From the NCBI GenBank assembly GCA_910578085.1, contig CAJTPM010000006.1:37812-101811 (forward strand): 64,000 nt of DNA, in the 5' to 3' direction. Positions 1-9,517 of the stretch are shown one piece after another. A model generated the notes under the pieces. It searched no databases and was not told the DNA's origin. It saw only the letters and a list, made by a program, of their open reading frames with translations. Positions within the stretch are counted from its first letter, which is position 1. Each line of letters starts with the position of its first letter. This stretch comes from an uncultured Lachnospiraceae bacterium (GTDB lineage: Bacteria > Bacillota > Clostridia > Lachnospirales > Lachnospiraceae). The translations under genes and the position numbers were made by a program.

Positions 1-1201
1 GCTCCTCCGCCGGCACGGGTTCATAGCTGTCCTCCGCCCATGCATACGTCCCATCCGCTCTCTTCGTCACATACTGTAGCGCAAAGTCCAGAGGAATATC
101 CGCATCAACATAACAATGCACTTTCAGATCTACCCGCAGAAATTCCTGCTCCGCCTGTTCTTCCCCTATCAGATCATAGTCCTTATCAAAATGCTGCCTT
201 GCGTAAGGGCGCAGCGTCCTGTCTGCGTTCAGCCAGCCGTCAAACCTCGTAAAGTCAAAGAAATTCTCCTCCGCAAATCCCTCCATGCTGTCCATAAAAG
301 CGTAATCCGTCACTGTAAAGCCGCAGGGTTCATCATATCTCTCCACTTTCAATTCCTCACCAACCCCATAGATCTTCTCCTCCGGTATCCCGAGCTCCAT
401 CAGAGCATCCCACCTCTTCTGTCCCTCTAACAAAGAAGTTTCTTCATCTGCCTCCGCTTTCTGTCTTGCTGCTTTCTCTTCTTCCGTCTCATACTGCCCG
501 TCGCCAGTTCTTTCCACGCTCAGGGAATCCGCAAACTTAAGCAATTCCTTCCTGTCCACCTGATACCCCGCCACGATCTCCAGCACATATCCCTCCTCCT
601 CATTAAATAAGAAGAGATCCTTGTTAGACAGATTCCTTTCCGCATCCCGGAATGTAATCAAATCCGCCTCCATGCCGCTTAACTTCGTATGCTCCACTTC
701 ATCAATATCGCTCAGCGTGATCTCATTGTTTATCCGCTCGATCTCCGCTGTAGTGTAGATCGGCATGATCGTGATCCATCCGCCGTCCTCCAGCGCATAA
801 TATTTCCCGTCGCCGTCCTCATCGTCCGCAAATCCCTTCGGAATATAAGCTGCTTTCACCTGATATTCCCCCGGTACCAGCTCATAATTCAGGGTAAACT
901 CATAGGTGATATTGTTTCCCTCTTCCCTCACATTTTTCCTGAAATACGTTACCGCCGCATAAACTGCGGAAGGAATAATGATCACCAGCGCAAGCACTGC
1001 TGCCGCGGCACCCAGACCTCTGCGGAAACTCCCGGTTTTCCTTTTTCTTCCGTCCGTTTTTCTCTCTTTACGGGATGCCTCCCAGTCAGGATCTGTCACT
1101 TTGTTCATCTGTTTTATCTCTCCTCTCCGAATCTGTTCATATGCTTCTTTCAATCTGTCTTCCACAACCTGAGGAAGTCTTTCTTCCATATTTACCTTCA
1201 T
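1..1201 (-). CDS. Membrane-anchored anti-sigma-like protein (3' end outside window)
   Basis: The frame is open from an ATG at 1201, behind a GGAGG site, for 400 codons to the left edge, so the C-terminus is missing. A charged cytoplasmic region of about 60 residues is followed by one membrane segment (about 62-83, Ala/Val/Ile-rich) and a long acidic extracellular part. It starts 35 bases after the stop of an ECF-like sigma factor on the same strand. That arrangement is typical of a sigma factor and its membrane anti-sigma partner. The regulatory role is inferred from layout and topology; I recognise no specific anti-sigma motif. Confidence 0.7.
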   Translation of the reverse strand, partial: MKVNMEERLPQVVEDRLKEAYEQIRRGEIKQMNKVTDPDWEASRKERKTDGRKRKTGSFRRGLGAAAAVLALVIIIPSAVYAAVTYFRKNVREEGNNITYEFTLNYELVPGEYQVKAAYIPKGFADDEDGDGKYYALEDGGWITIMPIYTTAEIERINNEITLSDIDEVEHTKLSGMEADLITFRDAERNLSNKDLFLFNEEEGYVLEIVAGYQVDRKELLKFADSLSVERTGDGQYETEEEKAARQKAEADEETSLLEGQKRWDALMELGIPEEKIYGVGEELKVERYDEPCGFTVTDYAFMDSMEGFAEENFFDFTRFDGWLNADRTLRPYARQHFDKDYDLIGEEQAEQEFLRVDLKVHCYVDADIPLDFALQYVTKRADGTYAWAEDSYEPVPAEE

Positions 1202-1236
1202 CTATATCCTCCATTCCAGTTTTTCCTGATCACCCG

Positions 1237-1725
1237 TCAGCCTATCTCTTCGCGTAACGTCTCCCGCCCTCGTTTCAGGCGGCTGACCACCGTGTTTTCC
1301 TTCATCTCCATGCAGGCCGCTATCTCTCTTGTTTTCATGCCATAGACATAATACAAGGTAAATATGCTGCGGTCCTGCTCCTTTAACGGTTCGATCAGTT
1401 CTCTGAATTCCCGTCCTCCTCCCGTCTGTCTGCTCTCGGGCTCCGGCATATCCTCCGTTGGAATACTCCGTCTTTGTCTCTGTAAAATATCCTTACAGTT
1501 ATTGATCAGGATCCGTATCATCCATGTTTTAAAATAGCCGTTGTGCTGCAATGCTCCGATTTTTTCAAAACAGTTTAAAACCGTTTCCGCCATGGCATCC
1601 GCTATATCTTCCTGATCGCGCAAAAATCCTCTGGCAACTTTGTACATACTCTGTTTGTTCTCCTCCATCAGGGTGATAAAAGCTTCGGCATCACCCCGCT
1701 TCGCCCTTTTTACAAGAAGCTCCAC
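1237..1725 (-). CDS. ECF-type RNA polymerase sigma factor
   Basis: A 162-residue sigma-70 family protein. Region 2 is visible near the N-terminus (DAEAFITLMEENKQSMYKVA, then DQEDIADAMAET), and region 4 at the C-terminus (YVYGMKTREIAACMEMKENT, then SRLKRGRETL). The length matches ECF sigma factors. The start is GTG at 1725, preceded by AAAGGAGAT. It lies directly upstream of the membrane protein at 1-1201 and probably forms an operon with it, so its activity is likely controlled by that partner. The signal and target genes cannot be read from the sequence. Confidence 0.85.
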   Translation of the reverse strand: MELLVKRAKRGDAEAFITLMEENKQSMYKVARGFLRDQEDIADAMAETVLNCFEKIGALQHNGYFKTWMIRILINNCKDILQRQRRSIPTEDMPEPESRQTGGGREFRELIEPLKEQDRSIFTLYYVYGMKTREIAACMEMKENTVVSRLKRGRETLREEIG

Positions 1726-2004
1726 CTGTTTTATCTCCTTTCGCCTGTATCAAGTTTCGGAATTCCTCATCTCTTTACTTATTAGACAGCGAAAAAGGGG
1801 AAAATATTGCATCCCTCATCCGGTTTTTCTTATCTTTTTTCGGCAGATAAAAAAAATTAGTTGATATATATGAGGAAAAAGGATAAAGTATAGGTTAATT
1901 GCAGTAAATTACTTAAGGCATTAGCCTGACGGCATTACGCACTAAATTTCTCCGACACGGAGATCAGAGCAGAATTACTGAGCGAAAAACAGGAAGATAC
2001 CCTC

Positions 2005-3381
2005 ATGATACATCTCATAAGACACGTGGAAGAAAGAAATACCGAAGCGACATTGGATATGACCACAGGGAGCCCCTACTCCCTGATGCTCCAGTTTGCC
2101 ATGCCTGTCTTTTTGAGCCAGGTCTTTCAGCAGTTATACAATACGGCGGACGCTCTTATCGTGGGCAGATATCTGGGTACAAACGCTCTGGCCGCAGTCA
2201 CTTCCTCGGGAAATCTGATTTTTCTGATGACCAGCTTTTTCATAGGACTTGCCGCAGGCGGCGGCGTGGTGATCTCCAGATACTTCGGCGCAAAAGACGA
2301 AGCCCGGGTGTCCCGGTCCATCCATACGCTGATGGCTGCCGGCATTGTCTGCGGTCTGCTTCTTACTGTCATCGGCGTGATCTTTACGCCCACATTCCTT
2401 CTCTGGATGCGGACGGATCCGGAAGTTATGCCCGAGGCCGTTTCCTACTTCCGTTATTATTTTCTCGGTGCCCTGCCGCTTGTGCTGTATAATGTCTGCT
2501 GCGGAATCATGAATGCCCTGGGAGACAGCAAACGTTCCTTATACTATCTTATTTTTTCTTCCATCACCAATGTTTTTCTGGATCTGCTTTTCATTGGTGC
2601 CTTCCACGGCGGCGTCTGGGCTGCCGCTGTGGCGACCGTCATCTCTCAGGCTGCAAGCGTCGTGCTCTGCATGATCCATCTGATGAAAAAGGGAACGATT
2701 TATACGGTAGAACTGAAAAAGATTCGTTTTCATAAGGAGATCCTGCTGGAGATCATCCGCTACGGTTTCCCCTCAGGTATTCAGAATTCGGTTATTGCCA
2801 TTGCCAATGTGATCGTGCAGGTTCAGATCAATTCCTTTGGCCCCCTTGCTATGGCCGGATACGGTATCCATTGTAAAATCGAAGGATTTGCTTTTTTACC
2901 CATCACCAGCTTCAATATGGCGGCAACCACCTTTATCAGTCAGAATCTGGGAGCCGGTAAATATGACCGGGCAAAAAAAGGCGCCCGTTTCTCCATTCTC
3001 GCTGCCATGCTGACAGCGGAAGTGATCGGCGCCCTCTATTATATTTTCGCCCCCCTGTTTGTGGGCTTCTTTGACTCTGCAGCGGGGGTGATTCAGTATG
3101 GTGTAACCCAGGCACGCATTGTGTCCCTGTTTTATTTTCTGCTTGCCTTTTCCCACTCCGTCGCCGCAGTCTGTCGTGGCGCCGGAAAGGCTTTCGTGCC
3201 GATGATCGTCATGCTATCCGTCTGGTGCGTTCTGCGGATCAGCTATATTATCATTGTCATGCGGCTATTCAGAGAGATAAGGTATGTATTCTGGGCCTAT
3301 CCGCTTACCTGGAGCATCAGCTCGGTGATCTACCTGCTCTACTATCTGTTTTCCGACTGGGTGCATGGGTTCGATGCCTGA
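2005..3381 (+). CDS. MATE family efflux transporter
   Basis: A 458-residue polytopic membrane protein of the multidrug and toxin extrusion family, which exchanges cations for drugs or metabolites. The N-terminal MATE signature is clear (MLQFAMPVFLSQVFQQLYNT, then DALIVGRYLGTNALAAV), and the second half repeats the fold (IQNSVIAIANVIVQVQINSF). About twelve hydrophobic segments are expected and the length is normal. An ATG at 2005 follows AGGAAG; the ATG at 2059 just before the first helix is an alternative. It is transcribed towards the sensor kinase. Substrate unknown. Confidence 0.9.
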   Translation: MIHLIRHVEERNTEATLDMTTGSPYSLMLQFAMPVFLSQVFQQLYNTADALIVGRYLGTNALAAVTSSGNLIFLMTSFFIGLAAGGGVVISRYFGAKDEARVSRSIHTLMAAGIVCGLLLTVIGVIFTPTFLLWMRTDPEVMPEAVSYFRYYFLGALPLVLYNVCCGIMNALGDSKRSLYYLIFSSITNVFLDLLFIGAFHGGVWAAAVATVISQAASVVLCMIHLMKKGTIYTVELKKIRFHKEILLEIIRYGFPSGIQNSVIAIANVIVQVQINSFGPLAMAGYGIHCKIEGFAFLPITSFNMAATTFISQNLGAGKYDRAKKGARFSILAAMLTAEVIGALYYIFAPLFVGFFDSAAGVIQYGVTQARIVSLFYFLLAFSHSVAAVCRGAGKAFVPMIVMLSVWCVLRISYIIIVMRLFREIRYVFWAYPLTWSISSVIYLLYYLFSDWVHGFDA

Positions 3382-3389
3382 AAATCCCG

Positions 3390-6368
3390 TCATTTCACAA
3401 ACTTCTGTAGCAGAGCGATAAAGGTTCCCATATCAAGCGGTTTGCTCAGATGCGCATTCATGCCGTTCTTTAATGCCGCAGCCTTATCTTCTTCCAGCGC
3501 ATTGGCTGTCATGGCGATGATCGGCAGATTTTTCACATCCTCCCTGGGCAGCTTGCGGATCGTTCTGGTGGCCTCATATCCATCCATGATCGGCATCTGC
3601 ACATCCATCAGCACCGCATCGTAGTAGCCTTCCTCCGAATTTTCGACCATGGCCACCGCATCCGTCCCGTCGGGGGCCATCTCCACCACAAATCCTGCCT
3701 CTGTCAGTATCACTTCCGCGATTTCACGGTTCAATTCCACGTCGTCCACAAGCAGGATACGCCTGCCGCCAAAGTCGGCTAACGTCCAGGGCGCTGCTTC
3801 CCCGTCCTTTTTATCGGCCAGATGATTTGCTGACAGCAACGCCGCTTTGAGATCGGACATAAATAACGGTTTTGCACAGAACGCCGTGACACCGGCTTGT
3901 TTCGCCTCTTCCTCGATATCCGTCCAGTCGTAGGCAGTTAAAATGATAATGGGTACATCTCCCCTGACAGACTGCCTGATCCTTCTGGCCGTTTCCACAC
4001 CGCTGAGTTCCGGCATCTGCCAGTCAATAATGTAAGTATGATACGGATCTCCTTCCTCGTCCGCAAGCTTCGCCCGGTATGCCGCCTCCCTTCCGGAAGT
4101 GGTCCATTCCGCCCGCATGCCGATCTGGCGCAACATCTTGCTCACGCTGTCACAGGTATTCAGATCATCATCCACCACAAGAGACCGCAACCCTTCCAGC
4201 TCCCTGATCTGCACACTGTTTTTTTCATTATCCTGCAGCTTTAAGGAAAGCTCCACCGTAAAGGTGCTTCCTTTTCCCAGCTCGCTTTCGACACTGATCT
4301 TACCGTTCATCATTTCCACAATATTTTTTGTGATGGCCATGCCCAGGCCTGTGCCCTGAATACCGCTCTGGGTTGCGGTAACTTCCCGTTCAAAGGGCTC
4401 AAAAACATGCTGTACAAACTTGGGGGACATGCCGATCCCGTTATCTTTGATAATAAAACTGTAATCCCCGTATCCGTGGCGGAACGTCGTCTTCTGGATG
4501 ATCCGGAACGTGATCGTTCCTCCGGCCGGCGTGTATTTGACCGCATTGCTCATCAGGTTGATGAAGACCTGGTTCAGCTTCAGGGGATCCGCTATCACAT
4601 CTTCATTGTTGACCTCAAACGTATCAATGAACAGTTCCAGCTGCTTCGCCTTCACCTGAGGCTGTATGATGTTGACAAGATTGTGCATCAGTTCCGAGAT
4701 ATTGCACTCCTGTTCCTTGATCTGTACCTTCCCGCTTTCGATCCGGCTCATATCCAGAATATCGTTGATCAGGCTTAACAGATGATTGCTGGAAGACAGC
4801 ACTTTCTGCAGACAGTCACGAACCTGCTCTTTGTTGTCGATATGGCTGAACGCGATCGTCGCAAAACCGATAATGGCGTTCATCGGCGTACGGATGTCAT
4901 GGGACATATTGGACAGGAACGTTGTCTTCGCCTGGTTGGCATGCTGTGCCTGCATCAGCGCATCCTGCAGAGCCTGCGTCTGTTCCTGCTTTTTCTCCAC
5001 CTGCTCCGTAATCACCTGACGGATCAGCAGTACCTTGCTGGCTCTGCCCTCGTTTCTCTCCAAGCAGATAATATTGATGTGCTCCCATGCAGGAGCGCCG
5101 TCCCGCATCACATGGCTCTCAAAACGCAGATCATTCTGCCCCTCCAGGGAAGACACGATGGCGTCTCTGCTGATCTCCTCCGCAAATTTGTGGCGGGCAT
5201 CCTCCTCGATCATACGGTTACAGAGCTGATCTGCCAGATCCCGGTAAGGGCCGCTTACCGCCAGACTGGGCGTTTCCGGCCTCGTTCCCGCCAGATACTG
5301 GTAGGTATTTTCCTCCAGATCGATCAGGCAGAACCGGGAAAACAGCGTATTGACACCGCCTATGATATATCCCATCTCCCGGTTTTCCTGCTGCAGCCCT
5401 TTTTTCTCCTGTCTGAGCCGGATGATCAGGATAACGATATAGGCGGCAAAAAGACCGATCAGCATAAATTCCAGCTGTACCCCAGTCACATTTTCGTCCT
5501 GAATCATCCCCTGTGTGACGGATTTCGGGAATGTCTGCACAAGAATAAAATCATTATCTTCCAGATAGGTCACGCAGATATTGTCGGTTTTGCTGTTCGA
5601 TTCACAGATAAAGGTACCTTCCCCGCCGTTTTTAAAAATGTTCCGCACCTTCACCGCCGTATTTTCATCGATCACGTTCGTTCCAGTCAACATGTCGATG
5701 AGGTTCCCGCTAAGTACCTCTCCCGCCGAGCTTGCGATGATACTGCCGTCCGGTACGCACAGATACACGCCTGCCGGCTCCCCGAAATAAGTAACAGCAA
5801 GCATATCCTGCAGATACCGCTCCGCCATATAGGTTCCCCGCAGGACACCGATGATCTCTCCTTTATAATATACAGGGGTATAGAAACAGACCATGGTTTC
5901 ATCAAAAAAATGGGAATCAAACAGGACAATACTGTCGCTCTCGCCTTTCATACCGCTCAAAAAGAAGGGACGCCAGCTTATATCACAGGTTCTCCCGTCC
6001 GTGGCATGATCGATCCCCTTTGCATCCGTAAACATCACCGCATCAAACAGAGAATTATCCTCTATTTCCTGTAACATTTCCTGCGTAATTTCCGGCTCGC
6101 TTAAACCCTCTCCCAGAAAGTAGGCATAGGTGTTGATCCTGCTCAGCGCATTATTTAACGTTTCGTCGATCTGCAGCTTTGTCTGGCGGGCAGAATCCGC
6201 CGCATATGTTTTATTCCTCTCCAGTATTCTGTCCCGATTTTGCCCGATGTACCAGTAAAAGATAAAAATTCCTGCTACGACCATAAAAATGATATAGGCA
6301 ATCTCCTGTGTCAGTCTTCTTTTCTGCATATTACTCCTTACCACTTTCCGGATTTTCTTACGTCTCAC
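3390..6368 (-). CDS. Hybrid sensor histidine kinase with two receiver domains
   Basis: A 992-residue membrane kinase. Order: membrane segment about 22-42, extracellular Cache-like sensor about 45-290, second membrane segment about 300-317, PAS-like linker, HisKA domain with phospho-acceptor His490 in SNMSHDIRTPMN, ATPase domain (NAVKYTPAGG; DNGIGMS; GTGLGMAI), then two receiver domains with phospho-acceptor Asp782 (IDWQMPELSG) and Asp922 (MDVQMPIMDG). There is no Hpt or DNA-binding domain, so output must pass to another protein. The first possible start is GTG at 6368; an ATG at 6329 has an AAGGAG four bases upstream and is a good alternative. No cognate regulator is adjacent. Confidence 0.92.
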   Translation of the reverse strand: MRRKKIRKVVRSNMQKRRLTQEIAYIIFMVVAGIFIFYWYIGQNRDRILERNKTYAADSARQTKLQIDETLNNALSRINTYAYFLGEGLSEPEITQEMLQEIEDNSLFDAVMFTDAKGIDHATDGRTCDISWRPFFLSGMKGESDSIVLFDSHFFDETMVCFYTPVYYKGEIIGVLRGTYMAERYLQDMLAVTYFGEPAGVYLCVPDGSIIASSAGEVLSGNLIDMLTGTNVIDENTAVKVRNIFKNGGEGTFICESNSKTDNICVTYLEDNDFILVQTFPKSVTQGMIQDENVTGVQLEFMLIGLFAAYIVILIIRLRQEKKGLQQENREMGYIIGGVNTLFSRFCLIDLEENTYQYLAGTRPETPSLAVSGPYRDLADQLCNRMIEEDARHKFAEEISRDAIVSSLEGQNDLRFESHVMRDGAPAWEHINIICLERNEGRASKVLLIRQVITEQVEKKQEQTQALQDALMQAQHANQAKTTFLSNMSHDIRTPMNAIIGFATIAFSHIDNKEQVRDCLQKVLSSSNHLLSLINDILDMSRIESGKVQIKEQECNISELMHNLVNIIQPQVKAKQLELFIDTFEVNNEDVIADPLKLNQVFINLMSNAVKYTPAGGTITFRIIQKTTFRHGYGDYSFIIKDNGIGMSPKFVQHVFEPFEREVTATQSGIQGTGLGMAITKNIVEMMNGKISVESELGKGSTFTVELSLKLQDNEKNSVQIRELEGLRSLVVDDDLNTCDSVSKMLRQIGMRAEWTTSGREAAYRAKLADEEGDPYHTYIIDWQMPELSGVETARRIRQSVRGDVPIIILTAYDWTDIEEEAKQAGVTAFCAKPLFMSDLKAALLSANHLADKKDGEAAPWTLADFGGRRILLVDDVELNREIAEVILTEAGFVVEMAPDGTDAVAMVENSEEGYYDAVLMDVQMPIMDGYEATRTIRKLPREDVKNLPIIAMTANALEEDKAAALKNGMNAHLSKPLDMGTFIALLQKFVK

Positions 6369-6449
6369 TGTGATTCCCTGCCGGCAAAGCCGACGGGAAA
6401 TGATACGTTGTGACTATCTCAAAAATAATCTCTGTGTTTTTCTGCTGTT

Positions 6450-6740
6450 TCAGCGATGACAGCGACGGCCCCGACCACAGCCGTGACCATATGAGGTCCT
6501 TTCCTCCGCAGTCACGCAGGAGCCATCGCAATAACCATCTGCATGATCATAGCCGCAATAGTACTCGTCATCATGAAGATGACGGCCTTCTTCCGTACAA
6601 TCTTCCACAGTGCAAACCGGATAGCATGTGTCATCCACAGCCTGCCTGTGATGCCCGTGATGAGCCGAAACCGGCATGACAAAAAGAACCGATACCATTG
6701 CCGCAGCAGCCGCCGCAGTGAACAGTTTTCTGAAGCTCAT
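6450..6740 (-). CDS. Small secreted His/Cys-rich protein
   Basis: A 96-residue protein starting at ATG 6740, chosen because AGAAAGGAGG sits just upstream. It has a signal peptide (FRKLFTAAAAAAMVSVLFV, cleavage likely after VSA) and a mature part of about 70 residues very rich in His and Cys: HHGHHRQ, then CYPVCTVEDC, HLHDDEYYCGYDHADGYCDG, and a CHR end. The Cys and His spacing suggests metal binding or disulfides outside the cell. It resembles small secreted proteins I associate with Clostridia, but no function is known to me. A promoter fits immediately upstream. Confidence 0.8.
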   Translation of the reverse strand: MSFRKLFTAAAAAAMVSVLFVMPVSAHHGHHRQAVDDTCYPVCTVEDCTEEGRHLHDDEYYCGYDHADGYCDGSCVTAEERTSYGHGCGRGRRCHR

Positions 6741-6794
6741 GGCAATTACCTCCTTTCTCTCCACTATAAAACGAATTCTCGTTCTTTCCTTTCC

Positions 6795-6823
6795 ATCATA
6801 TCAAAAAATTGTTTCCATAGCAA
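6795..6823 (-). promoter_or_regulatory. SigA-type promoter for the His/Cys-rich protein
   Basis: On the minus strand TTGCTA (6823-6818) and TATGAT (6800-6795) are separated by exactly 17 bases, close to the vegetative consensus, about 55 bases upstream of the ATG at 6740. Confidence 0.6.
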
Positions 6824-6948
6824 TCCGTGAAAAATTTATTATTTTACTCCATATTTCGAAATTCCGGGATGACGCGGCATAACAGGACATACTCTCCGTC
6901 CCCCCGCCAATCTGCTGCCAAAATCAGACAAAATTACAGATCTGTCTA

Positions 6949-6977
6949 TTGAAACGCAAAGTTATTCGCGCTAAAAT
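6949..6977 (+). promoter_or_regulatory. SigA-type promoter for the MMPL operon
   Basis: TTGAAA (6949-6954), 17 bases, then TAAAAT (6972-6977). This is a near-consensus vegetative promoter 45 bases before the ATG at 7022. It probably drives the two overlapping genes that follow. Confidence 0.65.
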
Positions 6978-7021
6978 TTTATACCGCAATCAGAAGAATA
7001 CATAAATAAGGAGTGATCAAC

Positions 7022-9517
7022 ATGGCTGCAAAACCAAAAAAGAACAGGGAAGACGGCGGAATGATGGTAAAAGTCGCCACCTTTATCGTGGATAGACGAA
7101 ATCTGTTTTTTCTGCTGTTCGGTCTTGCCCTGATCTTTTCGATCGTATCGATGAACTGGGTAAAAGTGGAAAATTCCATGTCCGCTTATCTGCCGGATAC
7201 CACCGAAACAAGACAGGGGCTTGACCGTATGGAAGAACAGTTTATCACCTACGGTACGGCAAAAGTGATGGTAACAAATATCCCCTGTTCCGAGGCGGAA
7301 GGAATAGCCGAAAAGATAGAAAATCTTCCCGCTGTCATTATGATGACCTTCGACAATAAAACGGAACATTACAATAACTTCTCCGCTCTGTATGATATTA
7401 CCTTCGGCTATGAGGAGACGGACACGCGGGCGCTTGACGCCCTGGCCGAAGTGGAATCGCTTCTTACCGGCTATGACTATTATGTGTCCACCACCATGGG
7501 AGACGCCTCCGCCGAACAGATCGCTGGCGAAATGCAGATCATCAGTGTACTGGTGGCCATTGTCGTTGTCACCGTTCTGCTCTTAACCTCGGAAACCTGG
7601 GCGGAAGTACCGGTTTTACTCTTAACTTTCTGTGCCGCCGCCCTGATCACCAAAGGCACAAACTTCTTTATGGGCACAATATCTTTCGTCTCCAACTCCG
7701 TAACCATCGTACTGCAGCTTGCTCTTTCCATCGACTATGCCGTGATCTTCTGCAACCGCTACAAGGAAGAACACAAAACCCTTCCCACCAGAGAAGCGGA
7801 CATTGTCGCCTTAAGCAAAGCGATCCCGGAGATCTCTTCCAGCTCCCTGACAACCGTGGGCGGCCTGATCGCCATGATGTTCATGCAGTTTGGCATCGGC
7901 AGCGATATGGCGTTATGTCTGATCCGCGCCATCCTGTTAAGCCTCCTCTCCGTATTTCTGCTGATGCCCGGACTGATCATACTCTTTGGCAAAGCCATGG
8001 ATAAAACACACCACAAAAGCTTTATCCCGAAGATTCCCTTCGTGGGCAGATTTGCCCATGCCACGAAATATGTTATGCCGCCGTTATTTCTGATCCTGAT
8101 CGTGGCCGCTTATCTCGTATCCTCGAAATGCCCCTATGTTTACGGATACAGCATGTTGGAAACACCGGTGCAAAGCGACGCCATGGTCGTCGATGAGATG
8201 ATAACCGAAAGCTTCGGCGATACCAATATGGTGGCCCTGATCGTCCCCGCCGGCAATTATGAAAAGGAAAAAAAGCTGCTTACCGAACTGGATGCAAGGC
8301 CGGAGATCGACCATACCCTGGGCCTTGCCAACACGGAAGCCATGGGCGGCTATATGCTGACCGACAAACTGACCGCCAGGAACTTTTCGGAACTTCTGGA
8401 ACTGGACTATGAGGTGGCCGAAGTGCTGTATATGGCCTATGCGGTCAACGATGAAAATTATGCAAAGATTATCAACGGCCTCTCTTCCTACAGCGTACCG
8501 CTTATCGATATGTTCATGTTTCTGTATGACGAGGTGGACGAGGGGTATGTCACACTGGAGGACGACATGATGGATACGCTGGAAGATGCCCACACCCAGA
8601 TGCAGATCGCGTTGGATCAGCTGCAGGGAGAACAATACAGCCGTATGTTGATCTATCTGAACCTGCCGGAAGAAGGGGCGGAAACCTTCGCCTTTCTCGA
8701 TGAGATGCATGAGATCGCTGGCAGATATTATGACGGAACCGTCTTAATTCCCGGCGAAGCTACCAGCCAGTACGATCTCTGCAAGACCTTCCAGAAGGAT
8801 AACACGGTGGTCAACGTTGTCTCCATTCTGGCTGTTTTAGTGGTGCTCTTATTTACTTTCATGTCCGCAGGTATGCCGGTACTGCTCATTATGGTCATTC
8901 AGGGCGTTATCTGGATCAATTTCTCCGTTCCTGCCCTCCAGCACAAGAATGTATTTTTTATGAGCTACCTGATCGTAAGTTCTATCCAGATGGGCGCCAA
9001 CATCGACTATGCCATCGTGATCTCCGGACGATTTATGGAGTTGAAAGACAAAATGTCCAAAAAAGAAGCTATTATAGAGACGATGAACTTTGCCTTTCCG
9101 ACCATCGTCACTTCCGGCTCCATGCTGGCCCTGGCCGGTATCCTGATAGGACAGATGTCCTCGGACGGCGCCATCTGCGGCATCGGTCAGTGCCTCGGCC
9201 GGGGTACCATTATGTCCATCCTGATCGTCATGTTTGTATTGCCGCAGATTCTGCTACTGGGAGAAAAGGTCATCGAAAAAACTTCCTTTGCCGTCTCCAT
9301 CCCGCTGAAGTTCGAAAAAAATTCCGGTCTGATGCGGGTAGACGGCCTGGTACAGGGGCAGATAAACGGTTCTGTCATCGGGGAGATGCACGGTTTCATC
9401 CGAGGGGATGCCAGTCTCTTTGTCAATATGGGAAAAGTGGAACCCCGCCCGGATGACGGCAGCGATTTAAGCAGCATTTTGTTAACAGAAAAGGAGGCGG
9501 AACATGAAAACAAATAA
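7022..9517 (+). CDS. MMPL/RND family transporter
   Basis: An 831-residue transporter with two repeated halves, each a membrane helix, a large external loop and a five-helix bundle. Typical motifs are LALSIDYAVIFCNRYKEE in the first bundle and MGANIDYAIVISGRFMEL in the second, carrying the Asp-Tyr pair of proton-driven RND pumps. After the last helix the C-terminus has Gly-spaced strands (GLVQGQINGSVIGEMHGFI) that look like a small beta-helix. The start is ATG 7022, nine bases after AAGGAG; the in-frame GTG at 7013 lies inside that site. Its end overlaps the next gene by 14 bases, so the two are translationally coupled. Lipid or hydrophobic export is typical of the family; the substrate here is unknown. 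Confidence 0.88.
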   Translation: MAAKPKKNREDGGMMVKVATFIVDRRNLFFLLFGLALIFSIVSMNWVKVENSMSAYLPDTTETRQGLDRMEEQFITYGTAKVMVTNIPCSEAEGIAEKIENLPAVIMMTFDNKTEHYNNFSALYDITFGYEETDTRALDALAEVESLLTGYDYYVSTTMGDASAEQIAGEMQIISVLVAIVVVTVLLLTSETWAEVPVLLLTFCAAALITKGTNFFMGTISFVSNSVTIVLQLALSIDYAVIFCNRYKEEHKTLPTREADIVALSKAIPEISSSSLTTVGGLIAMMFMQFGIGSDMALCLIRAILLSLLSVFLLMPGLIILFGKAMDKTHHKSFIPKIPFVGRFAHATKYVMPPLFLILIVAAYLVSSKCPYVYGYSMLETPVQSDAMVVDEMITESFGDTNMVALIVPAGNYEKEKKLLTELDARPEIDHTLGLANTEAMGGYMLTDKLTARNFSELLELDYEVAEVLYMAYAVNDENYAKIINGLSSYSVPLIDMFMFLYDEVDEGYVTLEDDMMDTLEDAHTQMQIALDQLQGEQYSRMLIYLNLPEEGAETFAFLDEMHEIAGRYYDGTVLIPGEATSQYDLCKTFQKDNTVVNVVSILAVLVVLLFTFMSAGMPVLLIMVIQGVIWINFSVPALQHKNVFFMSYLIVSSIQMGANIDYAIVISGRFMELKDKMSKKEAIIETMNFAFPTIVTSGSMLALAGILIGQMSSDGAICGIGQCLGRGTIMSILIVMFVLPQILLLGEKVIEKTSFAVSIPLKFEKNSGLMRVDGLVQGQINGSVIGEMHGFIRGDASLFVNMGKVEPRPDDGSDLSSILLTEKEAEHENK

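Noticed and set aside
4782..6074. Long plus-strand open frame of 430 codons
   Set aside because: It lies wholly antisense to the sensor kinase, whose domains are unambiguous; His/Arg/Leu-rich composition is typical of an antisense shadow.
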